Of a stretch of DNA of 64,000 nt, positions 42,336 to 51,172 are shown piece after piece. Position 1 is the stretch's first letter, and every line of letters begins with the position of its first letter. Below the pieces are notes generated by a model, which worked only from the letters and a program-made list of their open reading frames with translations, was not told the origin of the DNA and did not search any database. A program made the translations under genes and the position numbers. Location of the stretch: assembly GCF_049985285.1 (NCBI RefSeq), contig NZ_JBNIEU010000001.1:496001-560000 (forward strand), written 5' to 3'. The DNA comes from Aestuariirhabdus sp049985285. GTDB taxonomy: Bacteria; Pseudomonadota; Gammaproteobacteria; Pseudomonadales; Aestuariirhabdaceae.

Positions 42336-45239
42336 TTACTCGTCGCGATAGCTGTTTATCGACGGGCAACTACAGATAAAGTGGCGGTCCCCGTAGACAT
42401 TGTCGATACGGTTACTGGCGGGCCAGAATTTGCCATCGCGTAACCCCGTCACCGGGAAAACTGCCAACTCCCGTGAGTAGGCTCGTCCCCATTCGCTAAC
42501 CAGGTCCGCCTGGGTGTGGGGTGCCCGCACCAACGGATTGTCCTCAAGAGTCCACTCGCCACTTTCTACCCGTGCAATCTCTTTGCGAATCGCTACCATC
42601 GCCTCGATAAAGCGATCCAGTTCGGCCTTGGATTCCGACTCGGTGGGCTCGATCATCAATGTGCCCGGCACCGGAAACGACATGGTGGGTGCATGGAAAC
42701 CGTAATCCATCAGGCGCTTGGCGATATCCTCTTCGCTAATACCGGAGCGCTCCTTGAGCGGACGGATGTCGATGATGCACTCGTGTGCAACGCGGTTGTT
42801 TCTGCCCCGGAACAGAATCGGATAATGAGTTGCCAGCTTTTCGGTCAGGTAGTTGGCGTTGAGGATCGCTAGCTCGGTGGACAGCTTTAAGCCATCGGCT
42901 CCCAACAGGGCACAGTAGGCCCAGGAGATGGTGAGGATCGACGCACTGCCGAAGGGGCTGGCGGAGATCGCGCCCATGCCCGCCTTCGGACCCTCGATGG
43001 GACTCACCCTGTGATTGGGCAGGAAGGGGGCGAGGTGGCTCTTGACACCAATCGGCCCCATGCCCGGACCGCCACCGCCGTGGGGGATGGCGAAGGTTTT
43101 GTGCAGGTTCAGATGCGACACATCGGATCCGATCAATCCGGGCTTGGAGATCCCCACCTGGGCGTTCATATTGGCACCGTCCATATACACCTGACCGCCG
43201 TTGGCGTGGATGATGTCACAGATCGCGATAATCTCCTGTTCGAACACACCATGAGTGGACGGGTAGGTGATCATCAAACACGACAAATCATCACTATGAG
43301 TTTCGGCCTTGGTGCGCAGGTCGTCAACATCGACATTACCCTGCTCATCGCACTCCACCACAATCACCTTCATTGCTGCCATAGCAGCCGATGCGGGATT
43401 GGTGCCGTGGGCGGAGCTTGGGATCAGGCAGATATCGCGATGCCCCTCACCGATACTTTGCTGGAAATTGCGAATAGCCAACAGTCCCGCGTATTCTCCC
43501 TGGGCACCCGAGTTCGGCTGCATCGACACTTTTTCGTAACCGGTAATCTCTACCAGCATCGCCTCCAGTTCGTCGATCATCTGCAAATAACCGGGTACCT
43601 GATCACGAGGAGCAAAGGGGTGGATATTGGCAAACTCGGGCCAGCTGAGCGGTATCATCTGCGCACTGGCGTTTAGCTTCATGGTGCACGATCCCAGCGG
43701 GATCATGCCGTGAACGAGGCTAAAGTCTCTGTTTTCGAGGCGCTTGAGATAACGCAGCATCTCAGTTTCAGAGTGATAGCTATTGAAGACCGGGTGGCTC
43801 AGAATTCCATCGGTGCGACGCAACCCTGCAGGAATCCCGTCATCCAACCCCGCGCTAATCGCAGCATCGATACCTTCTGCATCCAACCCATGATCGGCAC
43901 TGAGCAACAGCTTCCAGAGCTGTTCAATATCCGCCAGCGTGGTCGTTTCGTCGATACTGATCCCTACCTGGCTCTCGCCCACAAGGCGAAGGTTGATTCC
44001 TTGCTCGTAACCCCGTGCGACGATCGCAGCTTGCTCTTCGCCAACCTGCACGCATAGCGTGTCGAACCAGCTATCTCCAACCAGAGAGTACTGGTCGCTG
44101 GACTTGATACCGGCGGCGAAAATCGTCGTCAGGCGCAACACCCGCTCGGCGATTCGCTTGAGTCCGTCCGGGCCGTGATACACCGCGTAGAATGAGGCCA
44201 TGTTGGCCAGCAACGCCTGCGCAGTACAGATGTTGGATGTCGCCTTCTCGCGGCGAATGTGCTGCTCCCGGGTTTGCATCGCCATGCGCAGCGCCGGCGC
44301 GCCATTGGCATCTACCGACTGACCGATGATGCGCCCGGGAGTGGAGCGCTTGTAGCTGTCGCGGGTAGCAAAGAATGCGGCGTGGGGGCCACCAAAACCC
44401 ATCGGTACCCCGAAGCGCTGGGCCGATCCAAACACCACGTCGGCTCCCATCTCACCGGGAGATTTAAGCAGCACCAGACTGAGCAGGTCCGCAGCCACGG
44501 CGACCAGTGTTTTGCTTTCCCGAGCCAACGCAATCAGCGGCTCAATGTTGGTCACCTCACCGGTGCTGGCCGGATACTGCAGCAGCACCCCAAAGGCATC
44601 CTGCTCTAACAACAACTGCTCAGTCTTTCCCACCATCACCTCATAACCGAAGAATTCGGCGCGAGTCTGCACCACATCGATGGTCTGGGGATGAAGGTCG
44701 TCTGCGACCAGAAACAGGTTGCTTTTCTTGCGATTAGCACGCTTGCACAGGGTCATCGCCTCGGCGGCAGCGGTCGCTTCATCGAGCAATGACGCATTGG
44801 CCAGATCCATGCCGGTCAGATCCATGGTCATCTGCTGAAAATTAAGCAGCGCTTCCAGTCGACCCTGGGCGATCTCAGGCTGGTACGGGGTGTACGCCGT
44901 ATACCAAGCGGGATTTTCCAGCACGTTGCGCAGAATCACGTTGGGCACCAGGGTGTTGTAGTAACCCATACCAATGTAGGATTTGTTGACCCGATTTTTC
45001 GCAGCCACCGCCTTCAGGTACGCCAGCACATCGCGTTCGCTGCGTCCTGCCTCTATCGCCAGTGGCGCAGGTAAGCGAATCGACTCAGGCACCGTGCCGT
45101 CGATCAGAGCCTCAACCGAGTCGAAGCCGAGCGTGGCCAGCATCTGCTGGATTTGATGGGCATCGGGCCCAAGATGACGCTCGGTAAACTCCTGGGAGTT
45201 AATCAGCGAAGCAAGGCGTGGAAGCGTAGGGGCGTTCAT
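42336..45239 (-). CDS. gcvP: Glycine dehydrogenase (P-protein), copy 2
   Basis: A 967-residue P-protein, close to copy 1 over the full length. The PLP-lysine context HLNLHKTFAIPHGGGGPGMG is intact, and TPYQPEIAQGRLEALLNFQQ matches copy 1. It follows gcvH2, with glyA and sdaA upstream on the same strand. That set converts serine to pyruvate (SdaA), serine to glycine (GlyA) and splits glycine (P, H). The gcvT gene is absent from this cluster as well. Confidence 0.97.
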   Translation of the reverse strand: MNAPTLPRLASLINSQEFTERHLGPDAHQIQQMLATLGFDSVEALIDGTVPESIRLPAPLAIEAGRSERDVLAYLKAVAAKNRVNKSYIGMGYYNTLVPNVILRNVLENPAWYTAYTPYQPEIAQGRLEALLNFQQMTMDLTGMDLANASLLDEATAAAEAMTLCKRANRKKSNLFLVADDLHPQTIDVVQTRAEFFGYEVMVGKTEQLLLEQDAFGVLLQYPASTGEVTNIEPLIALARESKTLVAVAADLLSLVLLKSPGEMGADVVFGSAQRFGVPMGFGGPHAAFFATRDSYKRSTPGRIIGQSVDANGAPALRMAMQTREQHIRREKATSNICTAQALLANMASFYAVYHGPDGLKRIAERVLRLTTIFAAGIKSSDQYSLVGDSWFDTLCVQVGEEQAAIVARGYEQGINLRLVGESQVGISIDETTTLADIEQLWKLLLSADHGLDAEGIDAAISAGLDDGIPAGLRRTDGILSHPVFNSYHSETEMLRYLKRLENRDFSLVHGMIPLGSCTMKLNASAQMIPLSWPEFANIHPFAPRDQVPGYLQMIDELEAMLVEITGYEKVSMQPNSGAQGEYAGLLAIRNFQQSIGEGHRDICLIPSSAHGTNPASAAMAAMKVIVVECDEQGNVDVDDLRTKAETHSDDLSCLMITYPSTHGVFEQEIIAICDIIHANGGQVYMDGANMNAQVGISKPGLIGSDVSHLNLHKTFAIPHGGGGPGMGPIGVKSHLAPFLPNHRVSPIEGPKAGMGAISASPFGSASILTISWAYCALLGADGLKLSTELAILNANYLTEKLATHYPILFRGRNNRVAHECIIDIRPLKERSGISEEDIAKRLMDYGFHAPTMSFPVPGTLMIEPTESESKAELDRFIEAMVAIRKEIARVESGEWTLEDNPLVRAPHTQADLVSEWGRAYSRELAVFPVTGLRDGKFWPASNRIDNVYGDRHFICSCPSINSYRDE

Positions 45240-45343
45240 AAGCGATCCTGTAAACGGGTGGGCCTAACGGCCGAACTAAACAGATAAACAAACAACAATA
45301 GACGGCTAGAGACTGCAGTTGGTGGTCACTATCCCTGAAGGTA

Positions 45344-45736
45344 CTATTCGCTTTCGGCGACCAGGTTTGCGTACGCCGAAGGGTCCAGCAGATCATCAAC
45401 CGCCACGTCATCGGCGAGACGAATCCTGGCGATCCAACCTTCGCCGAATGGATCCTCGTTGACCGTTTCCGGGGCATCTTCGAGACGGTCGTTCACGGCA
45501 ATCACTTCGCCAGATACCGGACTATAAATATCCGACGCCGCTTTTACAGACTCGACTAATGAGAACTCCTCACCAGCCTCAACGACACGCTCGAGATCAG
45601 GCAGTTCAACAAACACTACGTCTCCCAACAAATCCTGGGCATGATCAGAGATACCGACGGTGACGGTACCATCACCATTATCCAGCACCCATTCGTGACT
45701 CTTGGCAAAACGCAGATTTTCGGGAATATTGCTCAT
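45344..45736 (-). CDS. gcvH: Glycine cleavage H-protein, copy 2
   Basis: A 130-residue H-protein, similar in length and layout to copy 1. Lipoyl lysine is in LVESVKAASDIYSP, with FAKSHEWVLDN at the N-terminus and HAQDLLGDVVFVELP. It sits 104 bp upstream of gcvP2 and 103 bp from glyA. It should work with either P-protein copy. No T- or L-protein gene is nearby. Confidence 0.97.
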   Translation of the reverse strand: MSNIPENLRFAKSHEWVLDNGDGTVTVGISDHAQDLLGDVVFVELPDLERVVEAGEEFSLVESVKAASDIYSPVSGEVIAVNDRLEDAPETVNEDPFGEGWIARIRLADDVAVDDLLDPSAYANLVAESE

Positions 45737-45839
45737 GTTTGTGTTCCTGAATATGTGATTAATTTTTTGTCGGACTGAAGCCCGACAGAATTGTTATCGA
45801 TCGGCACCGATGTTTAATTTGTCGATACCGGTATTTAGT

Positions 45840-47144
45840 TCAGCGATACAATGGAAAACGCTTGCAGAGTGCTTCCACCTTGGCCAGCACCGCTTGCTCC
45901 ACCGCCGCGTTATCCTCGGCATTGGCAGCCAGCCCGTCGAGCACATCGCTGATCAGGTGGCCGACCTGACGAAACTCCTCAACACCGAAGCCACGGCTGG
46001 TGCCGGCAGGCGTGCCGAGGCGAATACCCGAGGTAACCATCGGTTTTTCCGGGTCAAAGGGGATGCCATTTTTATTGCAGGTGATGCCCGCGCGCTCGAG
46101 ACCCTCCTCGACAGCGTTGCCCTTCAACCCTTTGGGGCGCAGGTCTACCAGCATCAGGTGGGTGTCGGTGCCCCCCGTGACGATGTCGCAACCGCGCTCA
46201 ACCATCACCTCGGCCAGGGCGCGGGCATTGTCCATCACCTGCTGGATGTAATCGCTGAACTCAGGCCGCAGCGCTTCACCGAAAGCAACGGCCTTAGCAG
46301 CGATGACGTGCATCAATGGTCCGCCCTGCAGACCCGGAAATACTGCAGAATTGATCTTCTTGCCCAGCTCCAGATTGTTAGACAGAATCATGCCGCCCCG
46401 TGGACCGCGCAGGGTCTTGTGGGTAGTGGTAGTGACCACATCGGCGTGGGGAATCGGGCTCGGGTGCTTGCCCGCGGCGATGAGTCCGGCGATGTGGGCC
46501 ATATCAACCATCAGGTAGGCGCCCACCTTGTCGGCGATCTTGCGAAAACGGGCAAAATCCAACTCGCGGGGGATGGCTGAGCCACCGGCAATGATCATTT
46601 TCGGCTGGTGCTCCAGCGCCAACGCTTCCACCGCGTCGTAATCGATACGGCAGTCACTCTCGCTGACCCCATACTGCACCGCGTTGAACCACTTGCCCGA
46701 CAACGCGGGGCGTGCACCGTGGGTAAGGTGACCACCGGCATCGAGGGACATGCCGAGGATGGTATCCCCCGGCTGCAACAGGGCCAGCATCACCGCTCCA
46801 TTGGCCTGGGCGCCGGAGTGGGGCTGCACGTTAACAAACTCGCATCCGAACAGCGCCTTCGCACGCTCGATAGCCAGTGACTCCACCTCGTCGACATATT
46901 CACAACCGCCATAGTAACGACGGCCCGCGTAGCCTTCGGCGTACTTGTTGGTCAGCACGGTGCCCTGGGCCTCCATCACGGCCTTGGAGGTGATGTTCTC
47001 GGACGCAATCAGCTCGATCTGGCGCTCCTGGCGGTCAAATTCGCGATTGACCGACGCCTTGATGGCCGGATCAATATCGGACAGGCCGGCGGCGAAGAAG
47101 CTCTCGCGTTGGGGATTGTTGTCGTACAGGTCACTGATGCTCAT
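45840..47144 (-). CDS. glyA: Serine hydroxymethyltransferase
   Basis: A 434-residue GlyA: serine plus tetrahydrofolate to glycine plus methylene-THF. PLP lysine is in VTTTTHKTLRGPRGG. N-terminal ELIASENITSKAVMEAQGT and DVVNVQPHSGAQAN are typical of the family. It lies between sdaA and gcvH2 on the same strand. It is probably a catabolic copy dedicated to serine and glycine use, with a biosynthetic glyA elsewhere (inference). Confidence 0.97.
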   Translation of the reverse strand: MSISDLYDNNPQRESFFAAGLSDIDPAIKASVNREFDRQERQIELIASENITSKAVMEAQGTVLTNKYAEGYAGRRYYGGCEYVDEVESLAIERAKALFGCEFVNVQPHSGAQANGAVMLALLQPGDTILGMSLDAGGHLTHGARPALSGKWFNAVQYGVSESDCRIDYDAVEALALEHQPKMIIAGGSAIPRELDFARFRKIADKVGAYLMVDMAHIAGLIAAGKHPSPIPHADVVTTTTHKTLRGPRGGMILSNNLELGKKINSAVFPGLQGGPLMHVIAAKAVAFGEALRPEFSDYIQQVMDNARALAEVMVERGCDIVTGGTDTHLMLVDLRPKGLKGNAVEEGLERAGITCNKNGIPFDPEKPMVTSGIRLGTPAGTSRGFGVEEFRQVGHLISDVLDGLAANAEDNAAVEQAVLAKVEALCKRFPLYR

Positions 47145-47236
47145 TGCTCTTCCTCTTCGGTTTGTCTCGTTGTTATTCCGGTTTTTAAGTTGCTAGCCGA
47201 CTTATGAGTAGGCCTCGCTTTAATTGCCAGACGCCG

Positions 47237-48616
47237 TCAGCAGGCCACCACATTCACGGCCAGCCCGCCCTCGGCGGTCTCCTTATACTTCTGCTGCATA
47301 TCGGCCCCGGTCTGGCGCATGGTTTCAATCACGCTATCGAGCGGGACCTGATGAGTTCCGTCGCCGCGTAGCGCAAGTCGCGCAGCGTTAATGGCCTTCA
47401 CCGCACCCATGGTGTTGCGCTCGATGCAGGGCACCTGCACCAGCCCACCGATCGGGTCGCAGGTGAGCCCCAGGTTGTGTTCCATGCCGATCTCGGCGGC
47501 GTTTTCGATCTGCTCGTTACTGCCGCCCATCACCGCCGCAAGCCCTGCCGCGGCCATGGAGCAAGCCACCCCCACTTCACCCTGACAGCCAACCTCGGCC
47601 GCCGAGATGGAGGCGTTTTTCTTGTACAGCATGCCGATCGCCGCCGAGGTAGCGAGAAACGTAAACACTCCCTGCTCATCGGCGCCCGGTACGAAGCGTT
47701 TGTAGTAAGCGAGCACCGCGGGTATCACACCGGCTGCCCCGTTGGTGGGCGCGGTTACGACACGGCCACCGGCGGCATTCTCTTCATTAACCGCCATGGC
47801 GTAGAGGTTTATCCAGTCCATCACATTGAGCGGGTCGCGCATGGTCGCTTCGGGGTGACTGGTCAACTCCCTACGCAATAAGTACGCACGTCGCTGCAAG
47901 CCGAGCCCTCCGGGCAGTACACCCTGCTCGCGGCAACCACGCTCGATACTCGCCTCCATCACCTGCCAAATCTTGCGCAGGTTACTCTCGACCTCTCTAT
48001 CACTGCGCATGGCACGCTCGTTCGCCAGTACCACACCGGCAATACTCAGGCCGCTCTCATCGCAGCGATCAAGAAGTTCCAGTCCGGTTTCAAAGGGGTA
48101 GGGAATGGGATGGTTGCCTGCTGTTGAAACGGGCTGCGCGATCTCATCCTCACAAAGCACAAAACCGCCACCGACGGAAAAATACATACGGACAAACAAT
48201 CTGATTCCGGCCTGGTCGAACAGCTCGAAACGCATTCCATTAGGATGCTGGGGAAGACTCTCACCGAACAGGAAACAGAGGTCACGTGTTTCGTCAAAGG
48301 CGATCTCAAGCTGTCCGCCGAGGCGCAATATTTTGCGACTGCGAATCGCCTCCAGGGCAGAGGCAATCCCATCGGGATCGACCTGGTCCGGACGCTCACC
48401 ACTGAGGCCCAACAACACCGCTGTATCCGTTGCGTGCCCCTTACCCGTCATCGCCAACGAGCCGTATAAGGACACACGCACCCTTGCAGCTTGCGCCAAC
48501 AACCCTTGCGCCTCTATCAGGGTGAGAAAACGCTGCGCCGCCCACATAGGACCTACGGTGTGGGAGCTGGAGGGGCCGATGCCCACCTTGAACAGATCGA
48601 AAAGACTGAGAGACAT
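47237..48616 (-). CDS. sdaA: L-serine dehydratase, iron-sulphur type
   Basis: A 459-residue single-chain L-serine deaminase, giving pyruvate and ammonia. SLFDLFKVGIGPSSSHTVGP starts the protein, and TCDPIGGLVQVPC holds two cysteines of the 4Fe-4S site. ATG at 48616 is preferred because GGAG lies seven bases upstream and the family begins MSLS-F-D; longer in-frame starts add non-family residues. It is the first gene of the sdaA-glyA-gcvH2-gcvP2 run, transcribed away from an XRE-cupin regulator gene. Confidence 0.95.
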   Translation of the reverse strand: MSLSLFDLFKVGIGPSSSHTVGPMWAAQRFLTLIEAQGLLAQAARVRVSLYGSLAMTGKGHATDTAVLLGLSGERPDQVDPDGIASALEAIRSRKILRLGGQLEIAFDETRDLCFLFGESLPQHPNGMRFELFDQAGIRLFVRMYFSVGGGFVLCEDEIAQPVSTAGNHPIPYPFETGLELLDRCDESGLSIAGVVLANERAMRSDREVESNLRKIWQVMEASIERGCREQGVLPGGLGLQRRAYLLRRELTSHPEATMRDPLNVMDWINLYAMAVNEENAAGGRVVTAPTNGAAGVIPAVLAYYKRFVPGADEQGVFTFLATSAAIGMLYKKNASISAAEVGCQGEVGVACSMAAAGLAAVMGGSNEQIENAAEIGMEHNLGLTCDPIGGLVQVPCIERNTMGAVKAINAARLALRGDGTHQVPLDSVIETMRQTGADMQQKYKETAEGGLAVNVVAC

Positions 48617-48974
48617 CGCAATGCTCCGTGCACCAGGCATTGAGCCCCCATAGGGATAAAGCAGAAGCTCGCAATCATTATTGTTGTGATGCGCCAGAGT
48701 CGCTTGATGAGAGATAGCCAGCAACTGAAGCGCGGTGTTCTTATCCAGGGCTCGTAGGCTATACCCACAAATAAACTCAGTCAACTTTAATTTCGTATAC
48801 GAAACTTCTCTCTTTATAACGAATATTTCTCGGACTAGAGTGCCAAATACACCCCCTGATTGGTGCCTTTCATGGATTGGTGTATCCTTTGCGCTGGGCC
48901 CGCGCCGCCAAAATCATCCGGCCAGGGAACCGCCGTTAACACTGTTTACTTTAGGAAACTTGGGAGCACAGGGC
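48617..48974. promoter_or_regulatory. Divergent promoter region between sdaA and the XRE-cupin regulator
   Basis: About 358 bp without a gene. It holds the shared control region for both directions, including the perfect palindrome at 48791-48804. A second imperfect copy of the half-site appears as AACGAAT at about 48816-48825. Confidence 0.6.
48791..48804. promoter_or_regulatory. Perfect 14-bp palindrome TTTCGTATACGAAA
   Basis: The sequence equals its own reverse complement. It lies midway between the start codons of sdaA and the XRE-cupin gene, the likely operator for that regulator. XRE-family repressors usually bind such short palindromes. No copy was noticed upstream of other serine/glycine genes. 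Confidence 0.62.
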
Positions 48975-49616
48975 ATGCCGGACAGCGACAACCCCTCATC
49001 CATGCTGGACAGGGAGCGCGAACTTCAGCGCGAAAACGCTCGCGACACCGAGAATCAGGTGACCGACCTGCAGCTGGGTAAGCGGGTGCGAGAGATTCGC
49101 CTGAGCCACAACCTGACCCTGGAGGAGGCCAGCCAGCGCACCGGGCTGGCGCGCTCAACCCTCTCCAAGATCGAAAACGAACAGCTCTCCCCCACCTTCC
49201 AGGCGGTACAGAAACTAGCCAAGGGATTGGATATCGACATCCCCCAGCTGTTCGCCACCGCCACCGAGTCGCGCAGCGCCGGTCGCCGCGACATAACCCG
49301 CGCCGGCGAGGGCCGCACGCACCCGACCCCCACCTACGAGCACGAAATGCTGGCCAGCGCGCTGACCAACAAACGCATGCTGCCCTACAAATCCACCGTG
49401 CGCTCACGCACCTTCGACGACTACCCCAGCTGGGTGCGCCACGAGGGGGAGGAGTTTCTGCTGGTGCTGAGCGGGCGGGTACGGTTTTACAGCGAGTTCT
49501 ACGAACCGGTGGAGCTGGGTGTCGGTGACAGCAGCTACTACGACGCCAGCATGGGCCACGCGCTGATCTCCATCAGCGACGAGGACGCCGAGGTGCTCTG
49601 GGTTACTGCGAGCTAG
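48975..49616 (+). CDS. XRE-family regulator with C-terminal cupin
   Basis: A 213-residue two-domain regulator. The HTH part is LQLGKRVREIRLSHNLTLEE and SQRTGLARSTLSKIENEQLSPTFQ, followed by a cupin domain (EGEEFLLVLSGRVRFYSEFY and VELGVGDSSYYDASMGHALI). The cupin should bind a small ligand such as serine or glycine (inference). ATG at 48975 (MPDSDN) follows GGGAG; the longer in-frame reading upstream is not protein-like. Divergent from sdaA, which it likely controls with itself through the palindrome. Confidence 0.92.
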   Translation: MPDSDNPSSMLDRERELQRENARDTENQVTDLQLGKRVREIRLSHNLTLEEASQRTGLARSTLSKIENEQLSPTFQAVQKLAKGLDIDIPQLFATATESRSAGRRDITRAGEGRTHPTPTYEHEMLASALTNKRMLPYKSTVRSRTFDDYPSWVRHEGEEFLLVLSGRVRFYSEFYEPVELGVGDSSYYDASMGHALISISDEDAEVLWVTAS

Positions 49617-49756
49617 GCGCATCACCTATAGGCGCGACTACGCACTGTAGGTCGAGTGCAGGTGAGCTGCCGGTCGGGCTTTAACCCGACCCCGGCTGAT
49701 TCCCGATCTGCGCAGACCCAACCTCTCTGCCATGCTCGCGCAGACCCGACCTCCTC

Positions 49757-49790
49757 GTCATGCTCGCGCAGGCGGGCATCCAGATTCACG
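49757..49790. repeat. 34-bp dispersed repeat, copy 1
   Basis: The sequence begins GTCATGCTCGCGCAGGCGGG and ends ATCCAGATTCACG. It recurs at 50180-50213 and 54067-54100 with the same text. Further partial copies lie next to it (for example near 49730). It recalls REP-like intergenic units. Confidence 0.8.
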
Positions 49791-49873
49791 GAATTGGCTC
49801 CTCCTGCATGAGCGACTTCGCCGCGATATTTTTGCATTTCAAAGAGATTGGCGGGTTTCGCCCCGCCGGACGA

Positions 49874-49906
49874 CTTACTTTCGTTTTACGCGAAAACGAA
49901 AGTAAG
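49874..49906. repeat. 14-bp inverted repeat with 5-bp loop
   Basis: CTTACTTTCGTTTT and AAAACGAAAGTAAG flank ACGCG. Similar ACTTTC...GAAAGT hairpins are common in dispersed intergenic repeats of gammaproteobacteria. It sits about 50 bp upstream of the first 166-bp direct repeat and could be part of the same dispersed element. Confidence 0.72.
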
Positions 49907-49953
49907 CAAAGGAAAGCGCGCTCCACCCAGCCGGCCTTCGGCTTCGCTGCGCA

Positions 49954-50119
49954 ACAGGCTAACGATCCGGGCGTCTCGAGAGGGCATCCTGCCCTCACGA
50001 GCCAGCTCGACCTCCCTGTCTCGCCCCTTCGGGCCGCTTTCGGACCATTACCCCATTGCTTGCCGGCTGAGAGGGTTTAGGGGGGAGATGGCGGCGCCTT
50101 TATTGTAGCTCGACCCCGG
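49954..50119. repeat. 166-bp direct repeat, left copy
   Basis: From 49954 (ACAGGCTAACGATCC...) to 50119 (...GACCCCGG) the sequence is identical to 53868-54033. It is GC-rich, like the chromosome, unlike the AT-richer cassette between. Both copies are followed by a similar CCCGAT-TGCGCAAACCCAAC stretch, and the left copy is preceded by the hairpin at 49874. Short ORFs read through it are not genes. Confidence 0.92.
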
Positions 50120-50179
50120 TTGATTCCCGATATGCGCAAACCCAACGTTCTGTCATGCTCACGCAGACCCGACCTCTCT

Positions 50180-50213
50180 GTCATGCTCGCGCAGGCGGGC
50201 ATCCAGATTCACG
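50180..50213. repeat. 34-bp dispersed repeat, copy 2
   Basis: Same text as 49757-49790 and 54067-54100, about 60 bp past the end of the left 166-bp repeat. Confidence 0.8.
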
Positions 50214-50347
50214 AAATTTGCTCCTCCTGCTGACCTTTCCCTGAATGTAAAGCACCAATTAGTAATGAAGAGCTCCATAAAAAGCATCTTAAATCTCGGT
50301 GCCCCGCGACAAAAAAAGATCGAGATAAGGAAAAAACAGGCATTTCG

Positions 50348-50944
50348 ATGTTGCAGATCAAATCTGAAATAGAAAACACCAGTTCAGACTATGATCGGGA
50401 AAAACTCCAGGAGCGAGTCGCTAAGCTGGCTGGCGGTGTTGCGGTTATTAAAGTCGGTGCGGCCACCGAAGTTGAAATGAAGGAGAAAAAAGACCTCGTA
50501 GATGATGCCTTCCATGCAACGCGTGCTGCTGTTGAAGAAGGTATCGTAGCGGGTGGTGGCGTGAGCCTTATCCGTGTTGCAGAAGCCGTTAAAGCCAAAG
50601 ATCTGAAGCTCGCGAATGAAGATCAACAGGTTGGAGCGCGAATTGCGCTACGCGCCATGGAAGAGCCGTTTCGACAAATCGTCAATAATGCGGGCGTTGA
50701 AGCCAGTGTTGTTCTCGAAAAGGTTCGAAATGAAAATGGTACCTATGGCTATAACGCCCAAACTGGAACATATGGTGACATGATAGAAATGGGCATCATT
50801 GACCCAGCAAAAGTGACGCGCTCAGACTTGCAAAATGCCTGTTCTATTGCAGGATTAATGTTGACTACTGAAGTCATGGTGACGGATGCGCCTAAGGAGG
50901 AGAGTGAGGTTCCTGCCATGCCAGATGCGGGTGGCTGGGCCTGA
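50348..50944 (+). pseudogene. groEL: Truncated groEL, C-terminal third only
   Basis: A 198-residue frame matching the C-terminal 200 residues of GroEL. The match starts near QIKSEIENTSSDYDREKLQE and continues through VGAATEVEMKEK and AGGGVSLIR to the end. It lacks the N-terminal ATP-binding half and the apical domain, so it cannot act as a chaperonin. The usual C-terminal GGM repeat is replaced by PAMPDAGGWA. Just upstream another frame reads L-G-A-P-R-Q-K-K-I-E-I-R, which resembles the GroEL segment before the intact part. This suggests decay by frameshift. It could still be made as a small protein. AT-richer than the flanks, followed by a terminator. Confidence 0.82.
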
Positions 50945-50971
50945 TCTAAAGCTGACTTTATGACCGTAATG

Positions 50972-51000
50972 AGGGGGAGTATTACTCCCCCTCCCTTTTT
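50972..51000 (+). terminator. Intrinsic terminator after groEL remnant
   Basis: An 8-bp stem AGGGGGAG/CTCCCCCT with a 5-base loop is followed by CCCTTTTT. It separates the groEL remnant from the Hsp20 genes. Confidence 0.85.
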
Positions 51001-51060
51001 AATATTAAAACTAGTTTTAATCGCGAGTTAAAAAATAAATAAATTTTATAAGAAAGACTA

Positions 51061-51087
51061 TTGAAAATTGTTTGGTAGACCCTAGAT
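51061..51087 (+). promoter_or_regulatory. Candidate heat-shock sigma-32-type promoter
   Basis: TTGAAA at 51061-51066 and CCCTAGAT at 51080-51087 with 13 bp between resemble the sigma-32 consensus CTTGAAA-N13-15-CCCATNT. It lies 86 bp upstream of the first Hsp20 gene. The match is partial. Confidence 0.45.
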
Positions 51088-51172
51088 AGAGTCGTGTGAG
51101 AGGTTGTCCATTTGGAAACCGAATCACCTTTGATTGTTTTTATCTTATATTGCTTCTAACGGAGGATATACC

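Noticed and set aside
49786..49998. Short frames sharing the same residues at 49786-49998 and 53637-53912
   Set aside because: The shared residues come from reading the 166-bp repeat. They have no ribosome site and overlap the protease gene or non-coding repeats.
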